This document shows positions 23,139 to 34,872 of a DNA stretch of 64,000 nt, one piece after another. The stretch is from assembly GCA_026214975.1 (NCBI GenBank), contig CM047808.1, forward strand, positions 51,376,321 to 51,440,320, read 5' to 3'. Position 1 is the first letter of the stretch. Every line of letters begins with the position of its first letter. The stretch comes from Gentiana macrophylla. Lineage: Eukaryota > Streptophyta > Magnoliopsida > Gentianales > Gentianaceae. The position numbers and the translations under genes are program-made. A model generated the notes under the pieces. The model did no database searches, was not told the origin of the DNA, and worked only from the letters and a program-made list of their open reading frames with translations.

Positions 23139-24615
23139 TGTAACGCCCCGTCCCGGATACCGAGTCATTATCCGGAAAGAACGTCCGGCATTTATATATT
23201 AACTTTTTAAATCGTCAAAAGTAATATATACATAAGTCTCGTAACAATTAATCAGAGTAAAAGCGGCGTAAATTAAAACTGAAGATAACTCAAAAAAGAT
23301 TATCAAAAACGACAAACAACGGATCACCAGTTCCAAAATCTACGTCTAAGAAAAACTAAAACGACAAAACAATGAAATAAATGTTGATTAACTTATTACA
23401 TCCAAATTTGAAACTGAAAAGATACTAAAGTCTATCTCTCAAAAACTGAATAATAAAATCGCATAAAATAAAAGTCCATAACATCATAATCTCTTGAGCT
23501 CAAACTTCGTCTCCTTCATCATAACCGTACTCATCATCATCCTGACAACCACCTTCTCGGGGTGGGGACAATAAAGAAAAAATGGGTAAATACTTACGTA
23601 CTTAGTAAAGGGTGGAAGAAACGGTTACGCAATATATTTATATAATATACATCAAGATAAAGTCTACAATCTCTACCATATAGGTTGCATTAAAATTAAC
23701 TCCCCTCCTGCTAAGTCTGTTAGCACCATCACGAGCAATTATCTATGTTACATTGTAATTCAAGGACACAATGCCGATAGGACATATTCATCACCTCATA
23801 TGGTACGGATGGTTCCGTGTGGAACATTTCCCAAAACCCGAATATTGTCCGTTACGTATGAGAAATGATTCTGCTGCGAATCATAAATGTGTCTCACCAA
23901 GAATTACAACGCTTTAGCTTTTAGACTCATCACATATGTTTATTACTTAGTTAATATAACCACCTGATTCATTCACATTAGGCTTTCTAAGGACTTCTAG
24001 TCCTAGACATCTAATTATGCTACCTAGCACGTTGTAAAAGAATCATTGACTACTAAGCCAATGTCCCACAAGGTCTACACAAAACCTTCCGGTGCTCCCA
24101 CCTTCTCCCCGTAGAGGGTCTCAGTTGTGGTGCGATTTGATACCAAAACTACCAGAAGTCGATGTTAGACATTGTCACTTAACATATAATTTTCCATAAA
24201 AACCACATGGTACAGTGTAATACACGTAAAAGTACAAAATTAATATAATACACATTTACCGTAATATATCACACTTGTACTATAACCATTAAATACATAC
24301 AATACTTGGTTGTGTATACCTTTTACAATATAAAGTAAATACACTTACCATACATAATATCCATTAAATCAACTATATTAATAATCCATTTTTTTTTTCT
24401 GGAAATTCATACAATAGAAATATAATAATATAATAATACGATAATATTAGTATAATTTCCAATGCACACCCCATTTTTTTTAAGAAGCCGACTCTTCCTG
24501 GAAATTGGTCACAGTATATATTAGTATATATTACTTTGACGATTTAAAAAGTTAATACATGCATGCCGGGCGATATTTTCGGATAAGAATTCGATATCCG
24601 GGACGGGACGTCACA
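23139..24615. mobile_element. Solo LTR, probably Ty3/gypsy (1477 bp)
   Basis: The unit begins TGTAACGCCCCGTCCCGGAT and ends ATCCGGGACGGGACGTCACA, that is TG...CA, and is flanked by the exact 5-bp duplication GTAAA (23134-23138 and 24616-24620). A TGTAAC.CCC...GACGTCACA terminus is common in plant gypsy LTRs. The terminal inverted repeat is unusually long: a second perfect block (TTAACTTTTTAAATCGTCAA near 23201 and its inverse near 24540) lies about 60-80 bases inside each end. No internal coding region is present. Confidence 0.75.
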
Positions 24616-24953
24616 GTAAATGTTACAACAAATCATCATTTGGTGTAACTTTTACACCAAACGATATCCATCAAGTCCAACCTTTCAACATCAAAAAAGA
24701 ATAATCTTGAAATATTACATCTTTAGCTAGAGAGAAAGGAGTGATTAGTATTTTGCCGGCGAAATAACCTCACGGGAAATTTTCTATTGAAATCACTCAA
24801 AACACAATATTACGATATATGTATTACTATATATTAGGATTAGTAAGAGAATTGATGTAATTGAGAGTAGACTTGGGAGCCTGGAGGCTCGCCTATAAAT
24901 ATTGTATCTCTGTATTATGAATGACAGACGAAATAGATTGATTATATTTAACA
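24616..24953 (+). repeat. Flank and probable 5' LTR of copia element E
   Basis: Sequence ending TATTTAACA at 24953 is followed by a tRNA-Met priming site, so an LTR ends here. CTATAAATA at 24893-24901 is a likely TATA box. The LTR start is not certain; a TGTATTACTA near 24820 is one candidate. No second copy was found because the 3' end of E is missing. Confidence 0.5.
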
Positions 24954-25022
24954 TGGTAGCAGAGCCACAAAAAACCTAGTTGACACACGAAGAACTCGGC
25001 CCTGCACTTTCTTCCTCCGACG

Positions 25023-25255
25023 ATGGCAAATTCCGGTGATGATAAGTCTGAGAAAAAGCTCGATGCTTTTTTTCCCAGCACAAACGATAATCCCGGCCAG
25101 TTGATCACAACTGTTCAACTCAAGGGACCGAACTATGACGAATGGGCACGAACGATTCGTACCTCTTTACAAGCCAAACGAAAGTATGGCTTTCTCGAAG
25201 GAAAAATTCAGAAACCGACCGATGAAGAGAAGTTGAAGATTGGTATACGGTACAC
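25023..25255 (+). pseudogene. Gag of element E, N-terminal part
   Basis: ATG at 25023 opens a copia gag N terminus, recognisable by ITTVQLKGPNYDEWARTIRT and SLQAKRKYGFLEGKI (the UBN2-type gag of plant copia elements). Reading runs into element F at 25256 and resumes after it at 30194 with SWIMNTIESSICATLSYN. The gene is therefore split by an insertion. Downstream in-frame stops (near 30364 and 30411) show independent decay. Confidence 0.85.
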
Positions 25256-25544
25256 TGTTACAGTATATAGGCTGATGGAAATGCTGAGTGCAGAACATGA
25301 AGACCTCGATCAGCAGAGCGAAAGCCAAAGACCTTTGATTAGTTTATAATGATGTAATGTAGAAAACGGTTATTCAGTTATAGTCTGTTGTAACCATTTG
25401 TAACTTACTTTTAACTGATTCATGAGATGTATGAAGCTATAAATACCCCATGATCAGCTGCATTGTAACTTAACTTGTAACTTTTACTTCATCAATAATA
25501 ATTCCGCATTTTATTTTGTGTTTGTAATTCTAAAAACTTCATCA
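25256..25544 (+). repeat. 5' LTR of element F
   Basis: 289 bp. It contains CTATAAATACC near 25438 as a probable TATA box. It is shorter than the right copy in the AGCAGC-rich segment after GAAGACCTC. Confidence 0.93.
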
Positions 25545-26148
25545 TGATATTAGAGCAGAAATTTGAGAATTTCTGAATGCTTTCCTGCGTTTTCTCTTCA
25601 ATCTTTGAAGAGAGTGTTCTTCATCTTTTCTGAAATTTCAGTTTCTTGAGAAATTCATCATTTTTCTTTTGAGTAAGATCTTGATCATTTCACTTTCAAT
25701 ATTGATTTGTGATCAATTCTTGAGTTCTTGATAGCCATTTCCCTTCTTTCAATATTGATTTGTGAGAAATTCTTCTTGAGTTCTTGTTAGCCCATTGATG
25801 AATGGCAATAACTAAATTCAATAAATAAGATTGTCCAAGAACAAAATTGGATATCAGACAACACAATTAAAAGTCAGAAAAGATTCAGAGACTTCCATGC
25901 TAACAATGGTTAATTGATTTGTAACACCATTGCACAAAGTTTGATGTATTTATGGATAGTTTGGAAGGACATGATTTTCAAATGTTGATTTAAGACTTTC
26001 AGATCTTCTTGAAGAAATGCATCTACTAAAGCAATCCAGATTACATCAAATATTTCATAAAGTTAATGATTCTATGGGAAGAAATCAATATTGATTTGTA
26101 ACTCTACTTTGTGATCCCCAATGTCACTGCAATGCATTTAGCAATCTG
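25545..26148 (+). other. Leader and lost gag start of element F
   Basis: The priming site is at 25545-25558 (four mismatches to the consensus). A roughly 60-bp imperfect direct repeat (TTCAATATTGATTTGTGA... at about 25696 and 25757) follows. No open gag start could be read, though the region should encode it. Confidence 0.5.
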
Positions 26149-26551
26149 ATGGATCATATGGAGGCAGAACATGTCAAGAAATTCCTTAAAGGTTTGAGGG
26201 ATGAATTTGAGCCAATGGCTTCAACTCTACTTCTAGAAATTCATGATGCCTTTGCAATGACACTCATGTTTGAAAGGCAGAAGTTGTATATGGCTAACAA
26301 GGCCAAGAATCAAGATTCCATGATTCTCTTGTCACGGAAGAATGGACAGGGACAAAATTAGATTGTTAGCAGACCTAACTCTGCTTCAAATCCCAGACCT
26401 ACAAATCCCAAGAAGATGCAATGTAGTTTTTGTGGATTTAATGGTCATACTGAGGAGACTTGTTACAAGAAGCATGGTTTTCCTCCTGGTTTCAGTTAGA
26501 AGAGCCAATATGGTAAAAGAGGAACAATCAGCAGAAGAAGATCATGCATGA
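26149..26551 (+). pseudogene. Gag of element F, C-terminal part with zinc knuckle
   Basis: A frame containing EHVKKFLKGLRDEFEPMAST is typical of the copia gag core. It ends at TAG 26359. In the same frame beyond that stop lies a complete CX2CX4HX4C zinc knuckle at 26422-26463 (CSFCGFNGHTEETC), followed by YKKHGFPPGF. The zinc knuckle binds element RNA in the virus-like particle. The gene is inactivated by nonsense mutation. Confidence 0.8.
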
Positions 26552-26605
26552 AGTAGGTCTTCTGGACCGGGGTTTCCCAATCTTATTGCATAGCAACTTG
26601 ACAAG

Positions 26606-27145
26606 TTGATGGCTCTACTGAATGATCCTCCTAGACAAGCAGGATTTGTTGTTGGTCAACCTGCTGATATTGTCACACACTACTCACCTACTACAGGAAC
26701 AGGTGATCTAAATTTAGTAAGATCAATACAATGGATCTTGGACTCTGGTGCCACAGATCTAATTGTAGGATCATTAGATCTATTAAGCAATCCCAAACCT
26801 TCAGCTGGTAAAAAAATGGGACCGCCTAATGGAAATAATGTCTTTGTCACTCATATAGGACAAGTAAGGGTGAACCCTCAATTGGTCCCACATGATGTGT
26901 TTTGCATCCCTGGTTTTAAATATAACATTTTAACCTTATCCTCTTTTATTAATCATACAAAAGGTTCAGCTGTCTTTTATGCTAACAAGTGTGTTTTGCA
27001 GGACAAGAACAAGAAAATGATTGGTTCAGCTGAGTTACACAAAGGACGTTATGTCATGGATCAACCAGTAAGATTTTTTGTTACCGATGCTGTAGAAAAT
27101 CACACCTTATCTGACAGGTTCGATGATGCACTTTTACGGCGCTGA
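26606..27145 (+). pseudogene. Aspartic protease region of element F
   Basis: WILDSGATDLI (near 26732-26765) is the copia retropepsin active site with DSG/A intact. HIGQVRVNPQLVPHDVFCIP and the FKYNILTLSSF segment follow, as in the usual copia protease fold. The frame stops at 27143, short of the pre-integrase zinc finger, which continues in another frame. Confidence 0.85.
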
Positions 27146-28081
27146 GACTTGGGCACTTGCCAGATAAAATGCTGCAAGTCATTAGTTCATAGTCTGCTGA
27201 TGTCGAGTTTTGTAATCATGATCTTTGTTATGTCTGCCCTATGCCTAAACTGAAGAAAAATCCTTTTCATTTAAGTACTACTGTTGTAAATTCTGTTTTT
27301 GACCTTGTTCATATAGATATATGGGGTCTTTGAGAGAGCATACTATAAATGTACAACAATATTTTCTTAATGTGGTAGATGATTTTTCTAGATTTACATG
27401 GGTTTTTCTTATGAGGCACAAATCTGAAGCCTCTGACCTTGTTAAATCCTTTGTCAAAATTGTTCTACTCAGTTTCATAAGATTATCAAAGTAATTAGAT
27501 CTGAGAATGGTGCAGAATTTCAACTCACGGACTTTTATGCTCAGCTGGGTATCATACATCAGACATCCTGTGTAAGTACACCTGAGCAAAATGGTGTTGT
27601 TGAAAGGAAATATCAACATCTGCTGAATGATGCAAGAGGTTTTAGGTTCCAAAGTAATCTACCCATTGAATATTGGGGTTTCTCTCTTTTACATGCTGTA
27701 AAGTTGATTAATGCTACACCTACACCACTAATAAATGAATGTACTCCACATGAAGTGCTTTATGGCACTAAATTAGACTATTCTGTGTTTAAAGTTTTTG
27801 GTTGCTTAGTCTTTTCATGTACACTTCAGCAGTATAGGACAAAATTTGACTCAAGATGTAGGACTTGTGTCTATCTTGGGAATTCATATACATCTAAGGG
27901 TGCTATTCTCTTAGACATTACCAACAAAGATATCTTTGTTGCTAGAAATACTCAATTTCATGAGACTTATTTTCCTTTATTTCAACAAGTGTTGGGAAAG
28001 GCTAGATATCTTATTGACATGCCCGTTCCTTTACAGGTAATAGACACTTTTGATGATCTGCTGAACGAATCAACAGACTAG
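27146..28081 (+). pseudogene. Integrase region of element F
   Basis: The HHCC/catalytic part is scattered over several frames between 27146 and 27650. DLVHIDIWG near 27302, and [20 protein letters not shown] near 27548 with the conserved PxQNGxxER signature, are readable. From 27704 an open frame gives the post-catalytic part ([28 protein letters not shown]), ending at 28081. Multiple frameshifts make it inactive. Confidence 0.8.
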
Positions 28082-28309
28082 CCAGACGTATGGTCAACTG
28101 CAGCTGAGGCATCTAATGAAGAGCATGCACCTGAACCTACACAACTAAGAAGATCCATCAGAACAAGAAAATCACCAACCTTTTATCATGGGGTTGCTCA
28201 CACTATTCAGCAAACTACACACCTGCTGAGTGCAGTCATGAGTTTGGACAATCTCTCAGAAGACTATGGAAGATTCATTAATGCCATTGATGCTGTTAAA
28301 GTTCCTAAG

Positions 28310-28910
28310 ACTTACAATCAAGCCATCAAGCATGATGAATAGAAGCAAGCAATGAAAAAAGAGCTTGAAGCTCTACAAAACACTCATACATGGGAAATAG
28401 TTTATCTTCCCCCAAGCTAGAAACCCCCTGGGTGTAAATGGGTGTACATAATTAAGCACAACCCTGATGGTTCAGCAGAAAGATACAAAGCTAGACTAGT
28501 AGCAAAAGGCTACACTCAAACATATGGGATTGATTATCATGAAACCTTTTTCCTATTGTCAAAATCACTACAGTTAGAACCTTATTTGCGGCAGCAGCAG
28601 CCAATAATTGGCATCTACATCAAATGGATGTCAACACTACCTTTATACATGGAGATTTACATAAAGAAGTATATATCCAGTTACCCCTCAGGTTGTGCAG
28701 CAACCGAACCAAATCAAGTTTGCAGACTTACTGAGTCATTATATGGCCTCAAGCAAGCCACCAGACAATGGAACTGCAAGTTAACTGAATATTTGGAGGC
28801 TCAAGGATTCATTCAATCCAAAATTGATCATAGCCTCTTCACAAAAGGATCAAGACAATCTTTATTGCCTTATTGGTATATGTGGATGACATCATAGCTG
28901 CTAGCCCGAG
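28310..28910 (+). pseudogene. Reverse transcriptase of element F
   Basis: Landmarks in order are [12 protein letters not shown] (28483), LYGLKQATRQWN (28739) and a YVDDIIA catalytic box near 28876, the last in a different frame. In-frame stops occur near 28340 and 28419. The catalytic aspartates are encoded but not in a translatable frame with the rest. Confidence 0.85.
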
Positions 28911-29303
28911 TGAAGAGTTGATTCAGCAAGTCAATGATGCTCTACATCAGCAGTTCACCATCAATGATCTTGGAAAATTGTGATATTTCCTAGGCATTGA
29001 GGCTGCTAGATGTCCAAAAGGTATATCCCTTTCACAAAGTAAATACACACTTAATCTCCTCGAAGAATATGACTTTTTGGGAGCCAAACTTGCTAAGACA
29101 CTTATGGAGTCTAAGCAGACTTTACAACATGGTGATTCACCACTTCTAGAAGACAACACTAAATACATATCACTAGTGGGAAAATTGATTTACCTCACTT
29201 TTACCAGATCAGATATTGCTTTTATAGTACAACAACTAAGTCAATTTCTGGACACTCCTACTGAAAATCATATGAAAGTAGATTATACAGGCTGCTAAGG
29301 TAT

Positions 29304-29790
29304 TTGAAGACTAATCCTAGTCAAGGAATCCTATTCCCAGCAGACAACAACCTTGTGCTTAAAGGTTTTACAGACAGTGATAGGGACGGTTGTCCTGAAA
29401 CAAGAAGATCAGTATCAGGTTATATGATGTTCCTAGGAGATGCTCAAATCTCTTGGAAGGCCAAGAAACAAACAACTATAGCTAGAAGCTCATCAGAGGC
29501 TGAGTACAGGGCTATGGAAAATGCAGTTTGTGAAATTCAATGGCTGATTTATATACTACAAGATTTGCAGGTTCCACTTCAGTTGCCTACTGTGTTTTTT
29601 TGTGAAAATTCCAGTGCAATGCACATTGCTCATAACCCAGTTTTTTACGAAAGAACAAAACATATTGAAATTGGCTGCCATGTTGTGAGAGACAAATTCA
29701 AATCATGACTTGTCAAACTTCATCCAGTCAACACAAAAGAACAAGTAGCTGACATCCTCACAAAGGTCGTGGATGCACCCATTTTTTCCT
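29304..29790 (+). pseudogene. RNase H of element F
   Basis: The frame carries GFTDSDRDG (first catalytic Asp), WKAKKQTTIARSSSEAEYRA (catalytic Glu in SSSEAEYRA) and RTKHIEI, all standard in copia RNase H. TGA at 29706 interrupts the end, after which VNTKEQVADILTK continues. An earlier frameshift near 29300 separates it from the connection domain. Confidence 0.87.
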
Positions 29791-29893
29791 ATCTACTATT
29801 CAAATTGGGGATTTCAAAGATATTTCAGAATTCAAGCAGCTGATGGGAATACTGAGTGCAAGCTGTTCATGTACCACTCTCAGCTTGAGAGGG

Positions 29894-30188
29894 TGTTACA
29901 GTACATAGGCTGATGGGAATGCTGAGTGCAGAACATGAAGACCTCAGCAGCCTGCTGACAGAAAGTTCCAGCAGCTTGCTGATTAGTTTAGTATGATGTA
30001 ATGTAGAAAATGGTTATTCAGTTATAGTCTGTTGTAACCGTTTGTAACTTACTTCTAACTGATTCATGAGGTGTATGAAGATATAAATACCTCATGATCA
30101 GCTGCATTGCAACTTAACTTGTAAATTTTACTTCATCAATAATAATTCCGAATTTTATTTTTTCTTTGTAATTTTACACACTTCATCA
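29894..30188 (+). repeat. 3' LTR of element F
   Basis: 295 bp. Matches 25256-25544 and is followed by the TACAC duplication. Confidence 0.93.
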
Positions 30189-30193
30189 TACAC

Positions 30194-31090
30194 GCCATGC
30201 TTCTCTCTTGGATCATGAATACTATCGAATCCTCTATTTGTGCTACTCTTTCGTACAATGAGGACTCACATGATTTATTGAAGGCATTGAAGGGACGGTT
30301 CTCGGTTGTCAATGGCACTCGGGTATGCCAATTGAAGGCTACTCTAGCTGACTGTAAACAGGGTTAGAGAGAATCAACTGCTTCATACTTTGGACGGCTA
30401 AGTCGAATATAGGATGAACTTATGGATTTGATCAATTTTCTGCTTGCTCCTGCCATGGTGTAAGTGCGATTTACTTACTAAGTATCAACAACTTCATCTA
30501 GCAGACCGCCTACATTGGTTTCTAATCGGCTTTGATGCATCTTATGGTCATGTCCGCTCCCAACTTCTTGGACATGACCATCTCTCTAGTTTGGACCCAG
30601 CTTATCAGGTTCTTACCCACGAAGAGAGTTTGCTCCATGGTTCAGACACATAGCAAACCTCCGATGCAGGTGAAAAAATGGCATTCGGGTTCAGGGAGAT
30701 CCGAAAACCCATGATAAAACAGTGGAAGATCCGGACCAAATCTGTTCGTATTGTAATCGAAAATGGCATGTACAAGATACGTGTTTTTAGCTTCACGGTT
30801 ACCCTGAGTGGTGGGGTGACCGGCCAAGAGGTGTTTGTGAAGGTGGCAGGGGTTCACGTGGTGGATTTTGGTCCGGTGTTGGGGGTAGAGGATGAGGTAC
30901 TCAGGTTAATTCATCCCAGGTACAACTGGTGAAAGGTGGGCCGACAGTTGCAGCTTAGCCCGACTCGAACTCAAATTTCCCTACCCCGGTTGAACAAACT
31001 GGCCTTGAAAATTTAAGCCCCACTCAGTGGCAAGCGGTTTTGGATCTTTTAAAGGCTTCTAAGCCTCATGATTTGTTGACTGGTAAGCAC
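30194..31090 (+). pseudogene. Gag of element E, C-terminal part with zinc knuckle
   Basis: This continues the gag cut at 25255. LKALKGRFSVVNGTRVCQLK is followed by stops, and CX2CX4HX4C is encoded around 30738-30779 (CSYCNRKWHVQDTC). Several stops and shifts make it non-functional. Confidence 0.8.
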
Positions 31091-32360
31091 TCATGGATCA
31101 TTGACACCGGGACGACGATGTTACGGGAGATCGAACATTGTTTCATCAATTGACGCCTATTGAGCATTGTCCTATAGCTTTTCCGGTTGGACGTTCCTCA
31201 GTTGCAACCCATTTGGGCACAATTATTTTGATGGGAAATTTGCATTTATTAATTGTTTTATATGTGCCACACATAAATTGCAATTTATTCTCGGCGTCAC
31301 AATTTTTGGGCAATAATAGTTTTATCATGCAATTTACCGATCGTTTGTGTATTATGCAGGACCGAGTCATGAGGACACTGATTGGACTAGGTGAGTGTGT
31401 GGACGGACTTTTCTGTTCGTGGGTGTTCCAGAGGTACGGGCTCTTGCAGTGGATGGCATGGAGGATGTGGATTTATGGCATCGGCGGTTAAGTCAACCCA
31501 TGAAAAAGGTCCTTAGGCGTGTTCCACATATTTCTATTCCTAAGCATTTTAATAAAGATGGCAGTGATATTTGTTTCAATGATAAGCAGCTTCGTGAACC
31601 TTTCCCCATTCGAGAAAATAAAGCCAACAGTATTTTTGAATTAGTACATTGTGATTTGTGGGGACCTTATAGTGTACCCTCGGCGTGTGGTGCCTCTTAT
31701 TTTTTGATGATTGTGGATGATTTTTCTTGTTCTGTTTGGATTTATTTGCTATTGAATAAAATGGAAGTCGAGTCTGCTCTTATGGATTTTGTTGCCTTAT
31801 TTTCTCGTCAGTTTGACGTTCAGATTATGCGGGTGCGTAGTGATAATGAAACATAATTTAGGCATTTTCTTCCATATTTTTGGAAAGAATATGTCATTTT
31901 TGAAACGTCGTGTGTTAGTACCCCTCAGCAGAACGGGCGGGTAGAACAAAAACACCAACATATCCTTAATGTTGCACGTGCACTACGTTTTGATGGACAT
32001 TTGCCACTTAAGTTCTTGGGGGAATGTGTTATGGCCGCCACTTATATTATTAACCGCATGCAGAGTAGTGTTTTGAATTATAAGACACCCTATGAGTCAC
32101 TTTTTGGCAAGGCCCCCGACCACTTCATGCTTCGAATCTTAGGATGTTTATGTTACGCTCATGACCATCGTCACACACATAAATTTGCTAGCTGGAGTCG
32201 TAAATGTGTTTTCCTTTTTTACCCCTTCACGAAAAAGATGGTCGATGAATGACTTAGACACGGGGGATATTTTTGGGACCCTAGATGTTAAGTTTTTCGA
32301 ACACATGTTCCCATTTTCTCACCCACCCGACCCTCAATCTCATGTATTTCCTTAACATAT
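31091..32360 (+). pseudogene. Protease and integrase regions of element E
   Basis: SWIIDTGTT near 31093 is the protease active site (DTG). HINCNLFSASQF follows in another frame. From 31440 a frame reads MEDVDLWHRRLSQP, NSIFELVHCDLWGPYSVPS, SYFLMIVDDFS and VRSDNET. It stops at 31854-31856 and resumes with STPQQNGRVEQKHQHILN (near 31918) and the 32001-32252 frame. The HHCC start and D,D,E core are identifiable but split by a stop and shifts. Confidence 0.85.
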
Positions 32361-32569
32361 GATAGACGATGTTGGCATTATGGATACCGAGTTTAACCCT
32401 TCCTCTCCTGAGGGCTCCTCCTTTCCAGACCCTCCGGTTGAGTGGGGGATGGATAGCTCGAGTGACACAAATGATATAGAGGAGACTATCGTGCCTTCAT
32501 CACCACCTTGACATCCGGTGGAGGTACATAGGAATTAGGCAGGGGTAGGCGAAAGAAGATTGCGAGTTC

Positions 32570-33849
32570 TTGTCTTTAGGACTTTGTGACACATATGTTG
32601 ATCGATCAAAAAAGTCCTCCAGCTCTTCCGCTCCGTCAGTGGACTCAGGTACTCTGTATCCTGATATGCATTACGTTAATTATGATTTGTTTTCTGAGAA
32701 ACACGGTAAGTATCTTGTATCCATTCATGTGGGTAATGCTCCTAAATCGTTTAAGGAGGCTATGAAACACACCGGCTGGCGACATGCCGAATCTAAAGAA
32801 ATTCAGGCACTTGAGGATCAGGGTACTTGGGTGATGCAACCCCTTCCTCCCGAGAAAAAGGAATTGGGGAGTAAGTGGGTTTACTCCGAGAAATATGACG
32901 AGCACAAGAATTTGCAGCGTCTCAAAGCTCAATCAGTCGCTTTTAGGCATCATCAAGAAAAGGGTATTGACTACACGAGACTTTCGCCCCTATGGCGAAA
33001 ATGGTTACGGTTCGGACTTTTCTCGCAGCAGTGAAACAGTGGGACATTCATCATATGGATGTCCATAATGTTTTTTTGCATAGGTATTTTGATGAGGAGA
33101 TCTATATGAGGATACCTCCTGGTTTTGGGAAGGATGGCTCGAATTTGCTTTGCATGATGCACAAATCATTGTATGGGTTAAAACATGCACCACGATGTTG
33201 GTTTGCGAAGCTTGCCTTATCTTTCCGTGATTATGGATTTCGTCAGTCTTATTCTAACTATTCATTGTTTACTTTGACTCGTGATGGGATCAACTTGTCG
33301 TGCTTGTTTATGTTGATGATATGATCATTGCAGGGAATGATAAAATGGCGCTATCAATTTTTAAATATTATTTGGGCAAGTGTTTTAAAATTAAGGATCT
33401 CGGGGCTCTCAAATATTTTCTTGGGATTGGGGTTGCTAGGAACGTTGATGGGATTTTCTTGAATCAGAGGAAATATACATTGGATATTATACATGAGACC
33501 GGGTTACTTGGGAGAAAACCGGCTGACTTTCCTATCGAGCAGAACCATAAACTGGATCTTGCGACCGGGCCTTTGTTGGATGATCCGGGCTCGTACATGC
33601 GGCTTGTTGGACGAATTTTTTAATCTCGGGGTCACCCGCCCGGATCTTCCCTATTCTGTTAATGTCTTGTCTCATTTTATGCAGGCTCTGCGAATCAAAC
33701 ATAGGGAGGTTGCCTTACGGTTGGTACACTACTTGAAGAAATATCCGGGACAAGGTATTATGTTGTGCTCTGACGGTTCCTTTCTTCTCGAGGGTGGTGT
33801 GACTCTGATTGGGCTTGTTGCCCCTCACTCGCAGATCATTGAGTGGTTG
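32570..33849 (+). pseudogene. Reverse transcriptase and truncated RNase H of element E
   Basis: FKEAMKHTGWRHAESKEIQA and LGSKWVYSEKY start the RT. WDIHHMDVHNVFLH, LYGLKHAPRCWFAKL and LVYVDDMIIAGND (catalytic YVDD, near 33300) follow in shifted frames. LGALKYFLGIGVAR leads to the connection domain. RNase H begins at LCSDGSFLLEG and is cut at 33849 by the CACTA-type terminus. Confidence 0.87.
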
Positions 33850-34300
33850 CACTACTACAAAAAAGCATAAAGATCACGGTTTTTAAGTGTGACATATTCA
33901 CATTTGTCACGGCTTCCAAAATGTGGTATATTAAGGTGTGACATAAAGTACTTTAATCCAATCACAGTTATAAACTGTGATCTATTATAATAGTTATCAC
34001 ACTTAAAAACCGTGATCTATTATAGTTGGTATCACACTTAAAAACCGTAATATATTATAATTTCATCACATTTAAAAACTGTGATGTATTATAGTTGTTA
34101 TCATACTTAAAAACTGTAGTATATTATAGTTGTTATCACACTTAAAAACCAAGATCTATTACAATTAACACATATTTAAAAACTGTGATATATTTTAGTT
34201 GTTATCACACTTAAAACCCGTGATTTATTAGAATTTAAATCACACCAATAAAAGTGTTTTTTTTCAAAAACAATATATAAGCACACATTTTTTGTCTTTG

Positions 34301-34363
34301 TGGGGACTCGAACCCAGATAGTCCGGATTAACATGCCACACTAATTACCACTAGGCCGGTGCT
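34301..34363 (-). other. tRNA-like sequence, copy 1
   Basis: The minus strand has an A-box-like TAGTGGTAATTAGTGTGG and a B box GGGTTCGAGTCCC in the correct order and at tRNA-like spacing. There is no complete acceptor stem. Confidence 0.4.
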
Positions 34364-34810
34364 TTCTTTCTTCTAAATTTCGACCACACTAAACTAAGAT
34401 CTCATTATAAAATGCCATATTATTTTAATCATAGTCAAAAACTGTGATTGATTGATGTTTTTGTCTCATTTTTCCTAGAAACCGTAATAATAAAAATTGT
34501 GTTATATTTTATTTGTTATCACATTTAAAAACCGAGATCTACTATAATTTCAACACATTTAAAAACCGTGATCTATTTTAGTTGTTATCACACTTAAAAA
34601 TCGTGATCTATTATAGTTGTTATCACACTTAAAAACCGAGATCTATTATAATTTCAACACATTTAAAAACTGTGATCTATTTTAGTAGTTGTTATCACAC
34701 TTAAAAACCGATATATATATATTATAATTTCAATCACACCTAAAAAAGTGTGATCATTCTTTTTTTCTTTTCGAAAATGAAATAAACACACACATATTTT
34801 TTGTTGCCAC

Positions 34811-34872
34811 TAGGACTCAAACCCGGATAATCTGGATTAAGGAACCACACTAATTACCGCTGAGTCGATGCC
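34811..34872 (-). other. tRNA-like sequence, copy 2
   Basis: A diverged copy of 34301-34363 with B box GGGTTTGAGTCC and A-box-like GCGGTAATTAGTGTGG on the minus strand. It was duplicated with the higher-order repeat. Confidence 0.35.

Larger units (their letters stand above)
25256..30188 (+). mobile_element. Ty1/copia element F nested in element E (4.93 kb)
   Basis: LTRs at 25256-25544 and 29894-30188 are near-identical, start TGTTACAGTA and end TTCATCA. The exact 5-bp duplication TACAC flanks them (25251-25255, 30189-30193). A priming site TGATATTAGAGCAG follows the left LTR and a purine tract GCTTGAGAGGG precedes the right one. All coding domains are on the plus strand and all are broken. 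Confidence 0.95.
24954..33849 (+). mobile_element. Ty1/copia element E (interrupted and 3'-truncated)
   Basis: A priming site TGGTAGCAGAGCC (24954-24966) is followed by gag, protease, integrase, reverse transcriptase and the start of RNase H in copia order. Element F sits inside gag (25256-30188). RNase H stops abruptly at 33849, where a CACTACTACAAAAAA terminus begins. No 3' LTR is visible. Confidence 0.85.

Noticed and set aside
34301..34363. Functional tRNA gene
   Set aside because: A and B boxes are present but there is no acceptor-stem pairing and no convincing anticodon arm.
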